The position numbers were made by a program, and so were the translations under genes. The notes under the pieces were generated by a model. The model was not told where the DNA came from, ran no database searches, and was given only the letters and a program-made list of their open reading frames with translations. Shown one piece after another: positions 59,814 to 59,923 of a DNA stretch of 59,923 nt (position 1 is the first letter of the stretch; every line of letters starts with the position of its first letter). This stretch comes from a virus. The DNA lies in the IMG/VR virus record IMGVR_UViG_3300020471_000096, positions 1-59,923 of that record. One strand, 5' to 3'.

Positions 59814-59923
59814 TTTAATTCTTTTGGAAAGCCTACATGTTGTATATTTTTTTTTTTAGTTTTACCCTGCCATATTTTTTGCTGTTTAGTATAATCTTTC
59901 GGTTTATATGTATAACCATCAGC
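59814..59923. repeat. Terminal redundancy, right copy
   Basis: Repeats bases 1-109 with one extra T (11-T run at 59847-59857). It holds the 3' end of the first gene in the frame that extends that gene to 201 residues. Confidence 0.95.

Overview
The window is one essentially complete genome of a lytic-looking, short-tailed (podovirus-like) marine bacteriophage of about 59.8 kb. The first 109 bases recur at the very end (59814-59923), so the contig closes on itself. The DNA is strongly AT-rich. No integrase, tRNA, RNA polymerase or DNA polymerase gene was recognised. The terminases, 807-residue portal, capsid protein, P22-like tail parts, giant ejected protein, T7-type primase-helicase and DUF3310 protein all fit a marine podovirus. 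An alphaproteobacterial host such as SAR11/Pelagibacterales is plausible from base composition and gene content, but this is inference.

Layout: (1) 12468 down to 1, continuing through the circle from 59.9 kb down to 28.7 kb, all on the minus strand, is the packaging, virion and lysis half. It runs terminase, portal, GroES-like chaperonin, scaffold-like protein, capsid, small basic proteins, connectors, a ten-kilobase set of fibre/adhesin genes, tail hub, holin, endolysin, ejection proteins and an 8.6-kb polyvalent protein gene. (2) 12.5-13.0 kb is a divergent control region with a predicted promoter and a structured leader RNA. (3) 13.0-20.55 kb, plus strand, is a block of early-type genes of mostly unknown function, including a MoxR-like AAA+ ATPase with a metallopeptidase-like/VWA partner. 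(4) 20.7-23.75 kb, minus strand, holds the primase-helicase, a RusA-like resolvase and small genes. (5) 23.8-28.6 kb, plus strand, holds a RecB/Cas4-like nuclease, an Erf-like annealing protein, an HNH protein, a Mom-like GNAT protein and DUF3310.

The most unusual content is non-coding. Two complete type III hammerhead ribozymes (13408-13460 and 13989-14045) each sit immediately after a GNRA-capped GC hairpin and just before the ribosome-binding site of the next early gene. Their stems I differ but stay paired, and their loops are identical. Together they look like a self-cleaving intercistronic cassette that would cut the early transcript into separate mRNAs with hairpin-protected 3' ends. 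The preceding leader folds into a separate structure closed by a long helix (12795-12976).

A second layer is a 20-bp palindrome family, consensus AAAASTTTACGTAAASTTTT. It lies next to ribosome-binding sites of four genes (terS, endolysin, the VWA gene, a nuclease-like gene), at both convergent gene junctions, after terS, and inside the giant gene. A third layer is a duplicated AT-rich palindrome module at 11546-11619 and 23087-23154. These look like phage-specific control elements. Their function is inferred, not shown.
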